From positions 1-6,552 of the forward strand of contig JAKSAU010000279.1 in NCBI GenBank assembly GCA_022361535.1: a stretch of 6,552 nucleotides of DNA, read 5' to 3'. Made by a program: the position numbers and the translations under genes. Below the pieces are notes generated by a model, which ran no database searches, was not told the origin of the DNA, and saw nothing but the letters and a program-made list of their open reading frames with translations. The DNA comes from Desulfobacterales bacterium. Lineage in GTDB: Bacteria > Desulfobacterota > Desulfobacteria > Desulfobacterales > Desulfobacteraceae. Shown here piece by piece: positions 5,525-6,552 of this stretch. Numbering within the stretch: position 1 is the first letter of the stretch; the number at the start of each line of letters is the position of its first letter.

Positions 5525-6552
5525 ATAACTGTGATCCGGCCTTTACAATAGCTTTTGTCTCCACCCCGTAATCTTTTCTAAGCTGATTCTGCGGCCCGTG
5601 CTCAACAAAGACGTCTTTAATACCAACACGTTGAACCATAACTTCATTTAGCCCGGAATCCGTGAACAATTCAAGCACAGCAGAACCAAACCCACCTGCC
5701 AATACGTGCTCCTCAACGGTTACAACTTTTTTAATCTTTCCGGCCAGTTCAAGAAACAGGCTTGAATCCAAAGGCTTTACAAAGCGCGCATTAACCACTG
5801 TAGCTTCAATACCTTTTTCAGAAAGTTGGTCTGCCGCTTCCATGGCATCATTTACAGGCCGGCCCGCTGCAAGAATAAGTAGGTCAGATCCATTACGAAG
5901 TATTTGAGCTTTGCCCATTTTAAGGGTTGGTGCTTTAGGATCAATTTCTACGCCCTGACCCAATCCTCTTGGATAACGGAGGGCAATAGGACCATCAGAC
6001 TCTATAGCCGTTCTCAGCATCCTTGCAAGTTCGTTCTCATCCATAGGGGCCATCACCGTCATATTCGGCATAGACCTAAGATAAGAGTAGTCAAATAGGC
6101 CATGATGAGTTGGGCCGTCTTCACCGACAATTCCACCACGATCAAGGGCAAACACCACAGAATGACCGTCGATACAAACATCGTGTAATATCTGGTCATA
6201 TGCACGTTGCAAAAATGTAGAATAGATAGCAACAACCGGTTTTGCCCCCTTTGATGCAAGTCCTGCAGCAAAGGTTACTGCATGCTGTTCCGCAATACCC
6301 ACATCAAAAAATCGATCTGGAAATTCTTCTGAAAATTTGGTCAAACCAGTGCCCTCAGGCATGGCTGCTGTAACTGCAACTACTTTATCATTTTCATGGG
6401 CTAACCGGATCATATGATCACCGAACACAGATGTATAGGAGGGCAGGGGGCTATTCTTTTTGTTGCTTTTGCCCGTGTCTACGGCAAAAGACCCGACCCC
6501 ATGAAAATAGACAGGATTTTTTTCTGCAGGTTCGTAACCCTTGCCCTTTTTG
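5511..6552 (-). CDS. dxs: 1-deoxy-D-xylulose-5-phosphate synthase, C-terminal part (5' end outside window)
   Basis: The frame is open from the right edge (first whole codon at 6551) to TAA at 5513-5511, giving 346 residues. About 280 N-terminal residues, including the thiamine-diphosphate-binding GDG region, lie outside. Dxs condenses pyruvate and glyceraldehyde-3-phosphate to DXP with thiamine diphosphate in the cytoplasm, opening the MEP isoprenoid pathway. Visible blocks: KGKGYEPAEKNP at 2-13 of the fragment, before domain II; SYTSVFGDH (38-46) opening the pyrimidine-binding domain; DVGIAEQH (84-91), with Glu88 the expected catalytic glutamate equivalent to E. coli E370; YSTFLQRAYDQ (110-120); DRGGIVGEDGPTHHG (137-151); and RYPRG (192-196), leading into the C-terminal transketolase domain. 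No frameshift or stop is seen. The GTG at 6428-6426 is an internal Val codon, not the start. The 3' end overlaps tlyA by 14 nt; dxs-tlyA adjacency is a common bacterial arrangement, and ispA/xseB could be expected upstream. Confidence 0.96.
   Translation of the reverse strand, partial: KKGKGYEPAEKNPVYFHGVGSFAVDTGKSNKKNSPLPSYTSVFGDHMIRLAHENDKVVAVTAAMPEGTGLTKFSEEFPDRFFDVGIAEQHAVTFAAGLASKGAKPVVAIYSTFLQRAYDQILHDVCIDGHSVVFALDRGGIVGEDGPTHHGLFDYSYLRSMPNMTVMAPMDENELARMLRTAIESDGPIALRYPRGLGQGVEIDPKAPTLKMGKAQILRNGSDLLILAAGRPVNDAMEAADQLSEKGIEATVVNARFVKPLDSSLFLELAGKIKKVVTVEEHVLAGGFGSAVLELFTDSGLNEVMVQRVGIKDVFVEHGPQNQLRKDYGVETKAIVKAGSQLYGKG

Noticed and set aside
6426..6428. A GTG that could be taken as the start of a 305-residue protein.
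   Set aside because: The frame is open upstream to the window edge and encodes conserved Dxs sequence (KGKGYEPAEKNP, SYTS), so this GTG is an internal Val codon.

Overview
The window is a compact, ordinary-looking bacterial chromosome segment with six protein-coding genes in two converging groups and almost no free intergenic space. Protein family resemblance (an EF-G-like GTPase of the 'GHGGAGKT' type, Dxs, TlyA, and a spore-photoproduct-lyase-like radical SAM protein) together with moderate GC suggests a Gram-negative sulfate reducer of the Desulfobacteraceae/Desulfobacterota kind. That placement is an inference from remembered family resemblance and was not tested by any search.

Left part, + strand: the 3' part of a radical SAM gene of the spore photoproduct lyase (SplB) family enters from the left edge (1-846). 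After a 114-nt gap come a lipid/diacylglycerol-kinase-family gene (961-1848) and, overlapping it by four bases, a PlsC-type 1-acylglycerol-3-phosphate acyltransferase gene (1845-2543). The kinase and acyltransferase look like a translationally coupled pair working on phosphatidic-acid-type membrane lipid intermediates.

Centre: the two groups meet tail to tail at 2544-2622. This stretch holds one strong GC-rich hairpin with a T-tract oriented for the minus-strand transcript.

Right part, - strand, in transcription order from the right edge: the C-terminal 346 codons of dxs (1-deoxy-D-xylulose-5-phosphate synthase, first step of the MEP isoprenoid pathway), then tlyA (rRNA 2'-O-methyltransferase family), which overlaps dxs by 14 nt. 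A very AT-rich 73-nt spacer with a 9-bp dyad follows, then an EF-G-like translational GTPase gene (fusA2) with a strong Shine-Dalgarno. TlyA and the EF-G-like protein both concern the ribosome; Dxs is linked to tlyA by operon structure rather than by obvious biochemistry.

I see no tRNA or rRNA gene, mobile element, CRISPR array or phage gene, and no convincing undescribed multi-gene system. The points most worth a second look are molecular. The EF-G-like GTPase has Asp where canonical EF-G has the catalytic His of DTPGH. The SPL-like enzyme appears to have Tyr where spore-former SPL has its H-atom-donor Cys. The leader of fusA2 contains a dyad with competing interpretations.
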